From the NCBI RefSeq assembly GCF_900112765.1, contig NZ_FOMZ01000008.1, positions 124,001-188,000 of the forward strand: a DNA stretch of 64,000 nt, read 5' to 3'. Positions 34,145 to 44,100 of the stretch are shown piece by piece. The stretch comes from Actinopolyspora alba. Its GTDB lineage: Bacteria; Actinomycetota; Actinomycetes; Mycobacteriales; Pseudonocardiaceae. Within the stretch, counting starts at the first letter, position 1. Each line of letters opens with the position of its first letter. Position numbers and translations under genes: made by a program. A model generated the notes under the pieces. It saw only the letters and a program-made list of their open reading frames with translations. It was not told the origin of the DNA and did not search any database.

Positions 34145-34636
34145 TCATTCCGAGTCGTCCGGGCGGGTCCACACCCCGGTTTTACCGCCCTCCTTGCGCT
34201 CGACGCGCACCTCGTCGAGCACCGCGGCCGGATCCACCGCCTTGATCATGTCGTGCAGCGCCAGTCCGGCGCCGGTGACGGCGGTGAGGGCTTCCATCTC
34301 GACCCCGGTCCGGTCGGTGGTACGGACCGTGGCGGTTATCCGCACCTCCCGCTCCGCGGTTTCGAGTTCCACCCGCACTCCGGCGATCGCGATGGGATGG
34401 CACAGCGGAACGAGGTCCGGGGTTCGTTTGGCGGCCATGATGCCCGCGATACGGGCTGTGGCGAGCGCGTCCCCCTTCGGGAGGTCGTACCGGCGCAGCT
34501 GTTCGATCACTGCCGCCGTCGTACGCACCACCCCGGATGCCACCGCGCTGCGGGCGCTGCTGTCCTTGTCGGCGACGTCGACCATCCGCGCGGCACCGGA
34601 CTCGTCCACGTGGCTGAATTCGTGCTGTGTCGCCAT
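34145..34636 (-). CDS. moaC: Cyclic pyranopterin monophosphate synthase (MoaC)
   Basis: The second enzyme of molybdenum cofactor synthesis, which converts the MoaA product to cyclic pyranopterin monophosphate; 163 residues. Signature segments are FSHVDESGAARMVDVADKDSSARSAVASG, AAKRTPDLVPLCHPIAIAGV (active-site His), TDRTGVEMEALTAVTGAGLALHDMIKAVDP and RVERKEGGKTG (usually GGKSG). TAGGCT lies 6 bases before the ATG, so a leaderless message is likely. The Mog-MoaE fusion follows 67 bp downstream on the same strand. Confidence 0.95.
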   Translation of the reverse strand: MATQHEFSHVDESGAARMVDVADKDSSARSAVASGVVRTTAAVIEQLRRYDLPKGDALATARIAGIMAAKRTPDLVPLCHPIAIAGVRVELETAEREVRITATVRTTDRTGVEMEALTAVTGAGLALHDMIKAVDPAAVLDEVRVERKEGGKTGVWTRPDDSE

Positions 34637-34675
34637 GCGGCGAGCCTAGACGATCGGCACCGGCGCGACACAGGT

Positions 34676-34709
34676 GTGCGGCCGCCGTGGGGTCCGACGG
34701 CGGCCGCAC
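34676..34709 (-). terminator. Terminator after the malic enzyme gene
   Basis: A perfect 13-bp stem, GTGCGGCCGCCGT with its complement, loop GGGGTCCG, 20 bp beyond the stop codon. Confidence 0.7.
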
Positions 34710-34729
34710 TGTGAACCGGTGGTGCTTCG

Positions 34730-36217
34730 TCAGATATCGGCGCTCTCGTCGAGTTCCGCGAAGCCCGGCGCCACGGCACCCACCACGGTGCCGCCGGCGG
34801 CACCGCCCTGTGTCGCCGGGGTGGCCGACTCGCCGGAGACCGCGACCCTGCGGACCGCGTCCGCCACGGCCGGCGCGACCGTGGTGTCGAACACGCTGGG
34901 CACGATGAACGAGGCGTTGACCCGATCATTGCCGTCCACCACGTCGGCGATGGCGTTGGAAGCGGCCAGCATCATGTCGTCGGTGATGTCGTGCGCGTGC
35001 GCGTCCAGCAGTCCTCGGAAGAACCCGGGGAAGGCCAGCACGTTGTTGATCTGGTTCGGGTAGTCGCTGCGGCCGGTGGCGACCACGGTGGCGTGTCGCT
35101 GCGCGACCAGCGGATCCACCTCGGGATCGGGATTGGCCAGCGCGAACACGATCGCGTCGTCGTTCATGGCGGCCACGTCGTCCTCGCTGAGCAGGTTCGG
35201 CGCGGACACCCCGATGAACACGTCGGCACCCCGCACCGCGTCGCTCAGCGTCCCGGTGCGTTCCTCGGCGTTGGTCTGCTCCGCGATGGAGCGCAGGTGC
35301 TCGTCGGCGTCCTGCCGCTCGCTGTGCACGATGCCGTCGATGTCCACCGCGATGATGTCGGCGGGATCCTTCTTGCGCAGCAACCGGATGATCGCGGACC
35401 CCGCGGCACCCACGCCGCAGACCACCACCCGACAGCCCGAGAGATCCTTGTCCACCACTCGCAGCGCGTTGCGCAGCGCCCCGAGCACGACGATGGCGGT
35501 GCCGTGCTGGTCGTCGTGGAAGACGGGGATGTTGAGCTTCTCCCGGAGCCTGGCCTCGATCTCGAAACAACGCGGTGCCGCGATGTCCTCGAGGTTGATA
35601 CCACCGTAGACGGGGGCGAGCAGCTCCGCGGCTCGGATGATCTCCTCGGTGTCCTGGGTGTCCAGACACACCGGCCAGGCGTTGACCCCGGCGAACTTCT
35701 TGAACAGCGCCGCCTTGCCCTCCATCACGGGCAACGCGGCCTCGGGACCGATGTTGCCGAGCCCGAGAACTGCCGAGCCGTCGGTGAGTACCGCGACGGA
35801 ACTGCGTTTGACGGTCAGTCGGCGCGCGTCGTCGGGGTTCTTCGCGATGGCCGTGCACACCCGTGCCACACCGGGGGTGTAGGCGCGGGAGAGGTCGTCA
35901 CGATTGGCCAGTGCGACCTTCGAGTTGACTTCGATCTTGCCGCCGAGGTGCACCAGGAAGGTCCGATCGGAGACCTTGCGAACGTGCATACCCGGCAACG
36001 CCTCGAGAACCTCGGTGATGTCCTCGGCGTGATCCGCGGACAACGAGTTGCAGGTGATGTCCACGACGATGCGGTCGGAGTGCGACTCCACCACGTCGAA
36101 CGCGGTGATGACCGCACCGGTACGGCCGACCGCGGTGGTGAGATCACCGGCGGCGTTCGCCGAGGGCGGTGCCTCGACACGAACGGTGATCGAATAGCCC
36201 GGACCTGGAACCGGCAT
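34730..36217 (-). CDS. NAD(P)-dependent malic enzyme with N-terminal ACT-like domain
   Basis: A protein of 495 residues that decarboxylates malate to pyruvate. The first 80 or so residues form an ACT-like regulatory fold ([48 protein letters not shown]). The catalytic core has YTPGVARVC (Tyr), [42 protein letters not shown] (Lys), [33 protein letters not shown] and [13 protein letters not shown] (metal site), then a Rossmann motif [17 protein letters not shown] and NPDPEV. The ATG at 36217 has AGAGGTG upstream. The coenzyme cannot be fixed from motifs alone. Confidence 0.9.
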   Translation of the reverse strand: MPVPGPGYSITVRVEAPPSANAAGDLTTAVGRTGAVITAFDVVESHSDRIVVDITCNSLSADHAEDITEVLEALPGMHVRKVSDRTFLVHLGGKIEVNSKVALANRDDLSRAYTPGVARVCTAIAKNPDDARRLTVKRSSVAVLTDGSAVLGLGNIGPEAALPVMEGKAALFKKFAGVNAWPVCLDTQDTEEIIRAAELLAPVYGGINLEDIAAPRCFEIEARLREKLNIPVFHDDQHGTAIVVLGALRNALRVVDKDLSGCRVVVCGVGAAGSAIIRLLRKKDPADIIAVDIDGIVHSERQDADEHLRSIAEQTNAEERTGTLSDAVRGADVFIGVSAPNLLSEDDVAAMNDDAIVFALANPDPEVDPLVAQRHATVVATGRSDYPNQINNVLAFPGFFRGLLDAHAHDITDDMMLAASNAIADVVDGNDRVNASFIVPSVFDTTVAPAVADAVRRVAVSGESATPATQGGAAGGTVVGAVAPGFAELDESADI

Positions 36218-36501
36218 GTAGCACCTCTGTCAGTGATGAGCTCTCGCGAAACCCTGTGGCAACTCCGAGACTAGAACTCACCATCGCGGCACCACGGCGA
36301 CCCCGTCCCCAACGGGTGTTCGTCCCCACCGACCAACGCACCGGGCAGAACCCGACCAACCGGCCCCTCGCCGTGCCCCGCCCGCCGGAACCTCTCGCGC
36401 CCCCCGGCCGCGTGTGGTCGATCCGACACCGCCACATCGGGGAGCACCGGCGGTACGTCAGGGGCGAGCGGGGCGGCAACCGTTCACGTGAGCGAGTACC
36501 G

Positions 36502-36696
36502 CTACGAGCTCTTGTTGATCCTGGTCTCGGGATGGTGGTAAGGCACGGAACCCTCCGGCAGTGGGAAGGTGACCTCCCCGAACGGGGACATGGCGCCCTG
36601 GCGATCGGCCAGGAACTCGGTCACCGGGTGCCCGTCCTCGTCGTGCGGCCATTCCGGGTCGATGCGCTCACGTTTGGACTTGTTCGCGTCGGTCAC
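36502..36696 (-). CDS. Small conserved protein of unknown function
   Basis: A protein of 64 residues, hydrophilic N-terminus (MTDANKSKRERIDPEWPHDEDGHPVTEFL) and a Pro-rich middle (FGEVTFPLPEGSVPYHHPETR). The GTG at 36696 has a perfect AGGAGG 5 bases upstream, strong evidence of expression. A small ORF (Rv0863) holds this place between moaC and the XPB partner in mycobacteria. About 280 bp without a recognisable gene separate it from malic enzyme. Confidence 0.65.
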   Translation of the reverse strand: MTDANKSKRERIDPEWPHDEDGHPVTEFLADRQGAMSPFGEVTFPLPEGSVPYHHPETRINKSS

Positions 36697-36890
36697 GCCA
36701 ACCTCCTTCGGGGATTCCCGCCGCGTACGCCCGGTGGTCCCGGCCGGAACCGAGCCGCGAGAGGGTTTCGAACTTACCTGCTGGAAGCACAGTCTGCCTG
36801 ATCCGAGGTGTTGCCCCCACCACCCCCGAACGCCGAGTGCCGTCTACCACACACCACCGGGCAGCCACCCGCACGGGTATGTTGGAACGG

Positions 36891-39191
36891 ATGCCCGCCG
36901 ATCCAGCCGCGAACGAACCGTCCCCCGAAAGCGTCGACTCGCTGACCGAACTACTGCGTTCCGGCGACGACCGGCAGCTGCTCGCACTGCTGCGTTCGCG
37001 ACCCGACCTGGCGACACCGCCTCCGACGGACTCCGCGGTGCTCGCGGCACGCGCGACGGTGCGTTCCTCGGTCACGCGCGCCTGCGAGGACCTGGACTCG
37101 TTCAGCCTGAACGTGCTGGAGGCCCTGGTGCTGCTGGACGCCGACGAGCGAACCGTGTCGCTGGAGCGGCTCACCGGCTTCTTCGGCGGCGAGGCCACGC
37201 GGGAACAGCTACGGTCACGAATCGATCCGCTGCGGGAGCGCGCCCTGGTGTGGGGATCGGACGAGGCGCTGCGCACCGCGGTCACGGTGCGGGAAACCAT
37301 CGGCGCCCACCCCGCGGGGCTGGGGGCCGAACTCGGCGGACTGTCCGAACAACGCGCCCGGGAGGTCCTGGCGGAGCTGGACGACGAGGAACTCGGCGTC
37401 GTGACCAAGCTCGCGGGTGCTTCCCCGATCGGGCGCACGGGGCAGGCCAAACCCGGCGCGGAGCGTTCGGACACCCCGATCGGTCGGCTGCTGCTCCGCG
37501 GTCTGCTGCTCCGGCGGGACGAGAACACCGTCGAACTGCCCCGTGAGCTCGGGCTCGCCGCGCGAGGCGACCGCCCGATGGGGAACGTGGCGACGACGGA
37601 ACCGGTGCCCGAACTCGACGAGCACGGCCAACAGCGCATCGACGGCACGGCCGCCGGTGAGGCGCTGGAGTTGAACCGCCACGTCGAGCTGTTGCTGGAG
37701 AGCTGGGGACAGGAACCTCCGGACGTGCTGCGTTCCGGCGGCGTGGGGGTGCGTGACGTCCGTGAACTGGCCAGGAAGCTGGACAGCGACGAGACGCGCG
37801 CCGCGCTGGTCGTGGAGCTGGCGGCGGGGACGGGACTGATCGACACCAGCCCCGATGAGGACCCGCAGTGGGTTCCGACGGTGCAGGCCGATGTGTGGTT
37901 GGCCGCCTCCCCGGAACACCGCTGGGCACTGCTGGCCGGGTCCTGGCTGGAACTGCCCCGGTTGCCCGGGCTGATCGGTTCGCGGGACGCGCGGGACCGG
38001 TTGCTGGGGACGCTGTCCGAGGGACTGCGACGCTCCTCGGCACCTCGCGACCGGCGGCGCGTGTTGGAGTTGCTGGACGAGCAGCCCGGCGGATGGGGCT
38101 TCCGTCGGGACGACGGCGTGGCCGCCGTGCTCGCCTGGCGCGCTCCGCGACGCGGCGGCTCGATGCGCGATGAGCTGGTGACCTGGACGCTCCGGGAGGC
38201 GAGGGCGCTGGGGATCGTCGCGCTCGGGGGGCTCTCCTCGGCCGGGCGTGCGCTGCTGACCGGTGACGAGAGCGCTGCCGCCGGAGTGATGGCCTCGGCG
38301 ATCCCGGAACCGGTCGACCACGTGCTGGTGCAGGCCGATCTGACCGTGGTGGCCCCGGGCAGGTTGGAGCCGGAGCTGGCCGCCGAGCTGAACCTGGCCG
38401 CCGACGTGGAGTCTGCGGGCAGCGCCACGGTCTACCGCGTGAGCGAGTCGAGCGTGCGACGAGCGCTCGACGCCGGACGCAGCAGCGAACAGCTGCGGGA
38501 ACTGTTCGAACAGCGTTCCCGCACCCCGGTGCCGCAGGGACTGACCTACCTCATCGACGACACGGCCCGCAGGCACGGCAAACTACGCGCGGGAACGGCT
38601 TCGTCGTTTCTGCGCTGCGACGATCCCGTGGTACTCACCGAGGTCCTCGGCAAGCAGCAGCTGGCGCACCTGGGGCTGCGCCGGATCGCCCCGACCGTGC
38701 TGATCAGCCCGCTGCCGTTGGAGCAGCTCGTCGACGAGTTGCGCGGCAACGGTTACGCGCCGGTCGCGGAGAGCACCGACGGTAGTGTGCTGGATCTGAG
38801 CCGGGGACCGCAGCGGATCAAGGGCCGGGGCAGGTACGGCGGAGCACGCGGCGAACCGAGCAATTCCGCTCGTCCGGACGAGCAACAGCTCACCGAGCGG
38901 GTGCGCACCCTGCGGGCGGGAGATCAGGCCGCCGCCACGCGGGGCAACACCATCGCGCCCGAACGCGGCAGACCCAGTGCGAACGCGACGCTGGAACTGC
39001 TGCGGGAGGCGGCGCGCCAGAGCCACAGCGTGTGGCTGGGGTTCGTGGACGCCCAGGGTGGAGCGACGCAGCGGATCGTGCGGCCGGTCAGCGTCGGCGG
39101 CGGCGTGTTGCAGGGATTCGACTCCACCCGAGGCGAGCTGGGTGACTTCCCGCTGCACCGGATCACCTCGGTGGCGGTGGTCGACCAGTGA
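36891..39191 (+). CDS. XPB-associated protein with helicase-associated and WYL-like domains (Rv0862c-type)
   Basis: A protein of 766 residues, leucine- and acid-rich. The N-terminal two thirds are helical repeats without helicase motifs (ELLRSGDDRQLLALLRSRPDLATPPPTDSAVLAARA). The segment around 470-620 (HVLVQADLTVVAPGRLEPELAAELNLAADVESAGSATVYRVSESSVRRALDAGRSSEQLRELFEQRSRTPVPQGLTYLIDDTARRHGKLR) is the helicase C-terminal XPB/Ssl2-type domain. The end (LREAARQSHSVWLGFVDAQGGATQRIVRPVSVGGGVLQGFDSTRGELGDFPLHRI) resembles a WYL domain. TATGTT lies 7 bases before ATG 36891, so it is probably leaderless. In mycobacteria it neighbours the XPB helicase gene; here 11.5 kb separates them. Confidence 0.75.
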   Translation: MPADPAANEPSPESVDSLTELLRSGDDRQLLALLRSRPDLATPPPTDSAVLAARATVRSSVTRACEDLDSFSLNVLEALVLLDADERTVSLERLTGFFGGEATREQLRSRIDPLRERALVWGSDEALRTAVTVRETIGAHPAGLGAELGGLSEQRAREVLAELDDEELGVVTKLAGASPIGRTGQAKPGAERSDTPIGRLLLRGLLLRRDENTVELPRELGLAARGDRPMGNVATTEPVPELDEHGQQRIDGTAAGEALELNRHVELLLESWGQEPPDVLRSGGVGVRDVRELARKLDSDETRAALVVELAAGTGLIDTSPDEDPQWVPTVQADVWLAASPEHRWALLAGSWLELPRLPGLIGSRDARDRLLGTLSEGLRRSSAPRDRRRVLELLDEQPGGWGFRRDDGVAAVLAWRAPRRGGSMRDELVTWTLREARALGIVALGGLSSAGRALLTGDESAAAGVMASAIPEPVDHVLVQADLTVVAPGRLEPELAAELNLAADVESAGSATVYRVSESSVRRALDAGRSSEQLRELFEQRSRTPVPQGLTYLIDDTARRHGKLRAGTASSFLRCDDPVVLTEVLGKQQLAHLGLRRIAPTVLISPLPLEQLVDELRGNGYAPVAESTDGSVLDLSRGPQRIKGRGRYGGARGEPSNSARPDEQQLTERVRTLRAGDQAAATRGNTIAPERGRPSANATLELLREAARQSHSVWLGFVDAQGGATQRIVRPVSVGGGVLQGFDSTRGELGDFPLHRITSVAVVDQ

Positions 39192-39352
39192 GCGGCACGC
39201 TCGGAGATCCCGCGACGGAACCAGCGCGACCGGGCACGAACCGGCACTCGGTCGGTACCTCCGGAGCGTCGTGGCTTCCTCCGCCGGGCACTCCCACGCG
39301 GCGGCTCGGCCCCACTTCGGGGGAGAAGCGACTCACGCGCCGGGAGGCCCGA

Positions 39353-39375
39353 CCGTCCCCTGCCACCGGGGACGG
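39353..39375 (-). terminator. Terminator of the conservon operon
   Basis: CCGTCCCC-TGCCACC-GGGGACGG, 9 bp beyond the GTPase stop codon. Confidence 0.6.
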
Positions 39376-39383
39376 CGAACCGA

Positions 39384-39992
39384 TCAGCTCTGCGAGGTCG
39401 CCATCCGCTGCCGCATCGCGTGCTGCACGAGTGTGATCAGGGTGTTCTTGGTGGACTCCTTGTCCCTGGCGTCACACCCCAGGATCGGCACGGATTCGTC
39501 GATGGTCAGCGCCTCCCGCACGTCCTCGAGACGGTGGTGCAGCACCCCGTCGAAGGTGTTGACCGCCACCACGTAGGGCAGCTGACGATCGTCGAAGAAA
39601 TCGATCGAGGCGAAGGCATCGGCGAGACGGCGGGTGTCCACGAGCACCACCGCGCCGATGGCGCCCCGGACCAAGTCGTCCCACATGAACCAGAAACGGT
39701 GCTGACCGGGGGTTCCGAACAGATACAGGATCAGCTCGGAGTCCAACGAGACCCTGCCGAAGTCCATGGCGACCGTGGTGGTCACCTTGCCCGGCGTGGC
39801 CGTGAGGTCGTCGACCCCGACGCTGGCCTCGGTCATGACCGCTTCGGTGGTCAACGGGAGGATCTCGGAGACCGATCCGACCAGGGTCGTCTTGCCTACC
39901 CCGAAACCACCGGCGACCACGATCTTCGTCGAGGTCTTTCCACCACCGTCTCCACCGTTCATCGCGTGGGGATCAGAGCCTGCGAAGCCCAC
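39384..39992 (-). CDS. cvnD: Conservon small GTPase (CvnD-type)
   Basis: A Ras-like ATP/GTP-binding protein of 202 residues. P-loop VVAGGFGVGKTTLVGSVSEI; switch region TTVAMDFGRVSL; G3-like LFGTPGQHRFWFMWDD; base recognition VAVNTFD. Conservon GTPases act with a roadblock protein and a sensor kinase as a membrane signalling assembly in Streptomyces. The GTG at 39992 gives MGFAGS, matching the MDFASS start of relatives, with AAAGGG upstream, and overlaps the DUF742 gene by 20 bp. Confidence 0.88.
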   Translation of the reverse strand: MGFAGSDPHAMNGGDGGGKTSTKIVVAGGFGVGKTTLVGSVSEILPLTTEAVMTEASVGVDDLTATPGKVTTTVAMDFGRVSLDSELILYLFGTPGQHRFWFMWDDLVRGAIGAVVLVDTRRLADAFASIDFFDDRQLPYVVAVNTFDGVLHHRLEDVREALTIDESVPILGCDARDKESTKNTLITLVQHAMRQRMATSQS

Positions 39993-40722
39993 TGAGCACC
40001 CTTTCCAAGAACTCCATGGACGGCCGGTCGCCCACGACCATTCCGCTATCGTGAATCTCGACCAGGCCGAGACTGGCCATATCGCCGATCAGCACTCGCA
40101 CCACTCCCAGCGGAAGCCGCAGGTGCGCCGAGATCTCGGCGATCGAACGGGCATCCGTGCACAGGCCACAGATCGACCGGTGTTCCGGCGTGGCCTGAGC
40201 ACTCTGCGTGCGACCTCGCTCACTGGTCGAGACCAGGGTCTCGATCGCGAGTTCGTAGTCGCTCCGGGTACGCCCGCGTGTCCGGGCGTACGGCCGCATC
40301 AGCGAGCCTTCTTCCTCCGTGTCGTCACCCGACGTGCCGTCCTGTCCCGGAATGGAAGGCATCGAGGAGGAAATCGACGGCATGGACTGCGACAGCGGGG
40401 ACATCGGCTGCGAGATGGACGGCATGGACATCGGACCGCCGCCCGAACCGTCCTCACCGCCACGCGGCTCCTGGCCGGAGGCGGCTTCGCCGTACTCCGA
40501 GCGGTAGTCGGATCCGTAGAGATCCGCCCCCGGTCCGCCGAAGAGTCCGCGCTGGTACTCCTCGGTGCTGGCGGCTTCGCCGCCACGCGGCGCGCGTTGC
40601 CCTCCGGCACCGCCGTCCGGAGCTTCACCGAGGAAGTCCTGCTGCCAGTCGTCACCCATCCGTTGGCTGTAGAGCCGGAACAGGTCACCGTCCCAGTTCG
40701 GGTTGGCCCCCTCGCTCATCAT
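39973..40722 (-). CDS. cvnC: Conservon DUF742 protein (CvnC-type)
   Basis: A protein of 249 residues. The C-terminal 110 or so residues are the DUF742 winged-helix domain (SLMRPYARTRGRTRSDYELAIETLVSTS, HRSICGLCTDARSIAEISAHLRLPLGVVRVLIGDMASLGLVEIH). The N-terminal half is disordered and unusual, with a Met/Pro/Ser repeat (MPSISQPMSPLSQSMPSISS) and Gly/Glu-rich parts. CvnC proteins are thought to bind the other conservon proteins. It sits between roadblock and GTPase genes in the canonical order. Confidence 0.85.
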   Translation of the reverse strand: MMSEGANPNWDGDLFRLYSQRMGDDWQQDFLGEAPDGGAGGQRAPRGGEAASTEEYQRGLFGGPGADLYGSDYRSEYGEAASGQEPRGGEDGSGGGPMSMPSISQPMSPLSQSMPSISSSMPSIPGQDGTSGDDTEEEGSLMRPYARTRGRTRSDYELAIETLVSTSERGRTQSAQATPEHRSICGLCTDARSIAEISAHLRLPLGVVRVLIGDMASLGLVEIHDSGMVVGDRPSMEFLERVLSGLRRL

Positions 40723-40750
40723 GAGCTCCCAACGTCAGCCTCGGCTGATC

Positions 40751-41179
40751 TCATCGACCCATACCCTGCAACTGAGCGCGCAGCTCGGGGGTGAGCTGTC
40801 GCCCGACACGCTCCACCAGCAGGGTCATCTCGTAAGCCACCAGACCGATGTCGGCATTGGGCGCGGCCAACACCGCCAGGCAGGAGCCGTCACTGATCGA
40901 CATCAGGAACAGGTAGCCCTGTTCCATCTCGACGACCGTCTGGGTGACGTCACCTGCCTCGAAACAACGCGCGGCGCCTTGGGTAAGGCTGACCAGCCCT
41001 GACGCGACGGCGGACAACTGCTCCGCACGGTCTCGGGGCAGACCCTGCGATCCTGCGAGCAACAGACCGTCCGCGGAGACCACGACAGAGTGCGCCACGC
41101 CGGGTACCCGACGCACGAAGTCGGTGATCAGCCAACTGAAGCTGTTGCTGCTCATGGGTTGTTGGACGGACCCGGTCAC
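40751..41179 (-). CDS. cvnB: Roadblock/LC7-domain protein (CvnB-type)
   Basis: A protein of 142 residues, wholly a roadblock/LC7 domain (FSWLITDFVRRVPGVAHSVVVSADGLLLAGSQGLPRDRAEQLSAVASGLVSLTQGAARCFEAGDVTQTVVEMEQGYLFLMSISDGSCLAVLAAPNADIGLVAYEMTLLVERV). In conservons it regulates the GTPase. The GTG at 41179 overlaps the kinase stop as GTGA; an in-frame ATG (MSSNSF) eight codons later is an alternative start. Confidence 0.9.
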   Translation of the reverse strand: MTGSVQQPMSSNSFSWLITDFVRRVPGVAHSVVVSADGLLLAGSQGLPRDRAEQLSAVASGLVSLTQGAARCFEAGDVTQTVVEMEQGYLFLMSISDGSCLAVLAAPNADIGLVAYEMTLLVERVGRQLTPELRAQLQGMGR

Positions 41180-44100
41180 TCCTGCTCCTCGGGACGGCTC
41201 GGAATCGAGCGGGACTGTTCGGTCGATTCTGGTTCGACCTTTGCGTGCCTACCACGCCGGACGCCTTGCTGGAAGTTGGACATTCTGCCACGGACGGCCG
41301 AGGCCGACCGGGGCACTGCCGGTTTGCTGGGCGGCGGCGACTGGTGTTCTGTCGCCGAGCCCGGAACAAGATTCGACTTCGGTCTGCGCTTGGGCAGCCC
41401 TGCCGCGGTTTGTTCCTGTTCCTGCTCGGTCTGCTGTACGAGTGCTTCGGCGGCCTCCCAACCGGCGTCGCCGGCGCCCCAGCCCGGGTCCTCACCGGAC
41501 TGACGCGCGTCGGCCACCCGGTTGCGCTCCTCGCGATTGGCCGCCCTGCGGCCGGAGAAGGCGCTCATGGCGGTTTCCGAGCTGTTGGAGCCGCCGCTGT
41601 CGGTCGCGGGTCCGGGCTCCGGCGCGGGGGCGGACCCGCCGGGTTCCTCGTGCGGCACTCGCCGTTCGTGCCCCTCGGGCTCGGCGGGCCGCGAAGCGGG
41701 CTCGCGCTGCCCGGCCGAATCACGAGCGCTCGGTTGGGAACCATTCCACGACTCGCCTCCGGTAACACCAGCATCGAGATCGCCACCAGACGATACCGTG
41801 TGGTTCATACCATTACGTCGCGAGTCACCGCCATGGTCGCCGGTGAACGTCGAGCGGCCCGGCCAACCGATCGCGTCGTCGACCAGCTCCGAGTCGGAGG
41901 GCAACTCGGAGTTGTGTTCCAGGGTCGAACGCCCCGAAGCGGCGGGTTCCCCGTCGTCCTCGCGGAACCACTGCGAGAGCACCGCTTCGTATATCGGCAG
42001 TCGCTCGGTCGGGGTGTCGTCCATCTCCGGCCCACCCGAGCCGGAACCGAGTCCGACAGCGGGCACCTGCTCGGTGATGCCGGTGTCACCCGCGGCAGCG
42101 GGCGGTACTGCCCCGGCGGGTTCGTCCTCCGGCGCGGGGCCGGGCCAGGACATGTGTTGTTCGGTCTTCTCCGACTCGAACGGACTGTGGAACAGGTCCG
42201 GAGAGTCCTCCAGGCCCGGAGGTACGGCGCACTGCCCCTCGTATTCGTCCTGGAAGTCCGATCCGGCCGCGCGGGACGAATCCGCCGGGCCGGGCCAGTC
42301 CATCGTGGGGCGCTCGTCGCGCCGGTGTTCCGGTTCGTCCGGGTAATCCCGCGATCCGGAATCGTGCTCCCATCGCGGCACCTCGGTGACTCCGTATGTC
42401 TCCCCCGAGGACAACCGCACCGAATAGCTCGGGGTCTCCGGCGGCTCCGAATCCGGTGACCAGGGTTCCGGTTGTTCCTCCGGCCACGGGGTTCGCGTGG
42501 TCGGTTCCGCCTCCAGCGCCGCCGGACTGTCCGGGACGGCGTCACGTTCGTCGAGTTCCGGGGAGTTCGAGGGGAACTGCTGGTGGTAACCGTTGTTGGC
42601 CTGCGGTTGCTCCAACTGGGCCGAGCGGTCGGCACCACCGAACGCGGCGGCGAGCCCCGAGTTGGAACCGGTCTCGCCCATGCCGTCCCGCGACTGCTCG
42701 CGCGGCATGTCCGGCATCGGCATGGGGCCGTTCGGGGTGAGCTGCACGATCAGCTCGCCCGGCAACCGGACGGTGGCGGTGGCGCCGCCCTCGAGGTCAC
42801 CGTTGTTCTGCAGTTCGACCGTGACGTGGTGCCTGCGTGCGAGCTGACCGACGACGTAGAGGCCCATTCGGCGCGAGACCGCCACGTCGATGTCCGGCGG
42901 GCGAACCAGCCGGTCGTTGATCTCGTCGAGCTGCTCCGCGTCGACGCCCACACCGCGGTCCCGGATCTCCAGCACGAGCTCCTGCCTGCGATAGGCGGTG
43001 CGCACGGTGACCTCGGTGTCCGGGTTGGAGTAGACGGTGGCGTTCTCCAACAGCTCCGCGATGAGGTGCACGATGTCGTTGACCACGCGCCCCTGCATCG
43101 CCAGTTCGGGCGTCTCGCCGATGACCACCCGCGCGTACTGCTCCACCTCGGAGACGGAAGCGCCGATGACCTCGCTGAGCGGAACCGGGCGCACCGTCCG
43201 GCGGGTCAGATCGGTGCCACCGAGAATGAGGAGGTTCTCGTTGTTGCGGCGCATCCGGGTGGCGAGGTGGTCCAGTTCGAACAGCTGGCTGAGCTGGTCG
43301 GGGTCCTGCTCGTCCTGTTCCAGCCGGTCGATCAGCGACAGCTGACGCTGCACCAGCGTCTGACTGCGGCGTGCCAGGTTGACGAACAGGTCGTTGACGT
43401 TGTTGCGCAGCAGGGCCTGTTCGGAGGCCAGGCGCAGCGCCTGCGCGTGCACCGCGTCGAAGGAACGCGCCACCCTGCCGATCTCCTCGGTGGTGTGCAC
43501 CGGGATCGGGTCGATACGGCTGCGTTCGCCCAGGTCCGGATTCTCGTCCTCGAGGATGGACTCGACCGCCTCCGGGAGCCGGTTGTCGGCCACGTTCAGC
43601 GCGGAACGCCGCAGCGTGCGCAGCGGCAGCAGCAGTGAACGCGCCACGAGGAGCGCGATGGCGAACGCCACGACCAACACGAGGAGTACCAGCACCACCA
43701 CGACGTAGGTCTGGGTGCGAGCGGCACCGGCGAGCTGGTCGGCCTGGTTCTGCAACTGTTGCCGGAGCTCCGACTCCACCTGGTAGGTGAGGTTCACCGT
43801 CTGCGTCGCGGTGCGCATCCACTCCTGCGCGTTTATACCGCTCAGCCCCTCACCCTGCTGAGTCTGCACGATGGCGGTTTCTTGCAGGTCACGAGCCTGG
43901 CCGACCGCGAGACCGGAGACGGTGTCGTTGTAGCGCTGGATCTGGGCGTTGGTGGCGCGCTTGCGGAACTCATCCAGGGCGGCTTCCATGCTCGCGTCGG
44001 TGGCGAGCAGTTGCCGCTGACCACCGATGCCGAACTCGCCGCTTTCCAACGCCGAGAGCAGTCTGGCTCGTTTGACCGATTCCTGCTCCTTGACCCGGGA

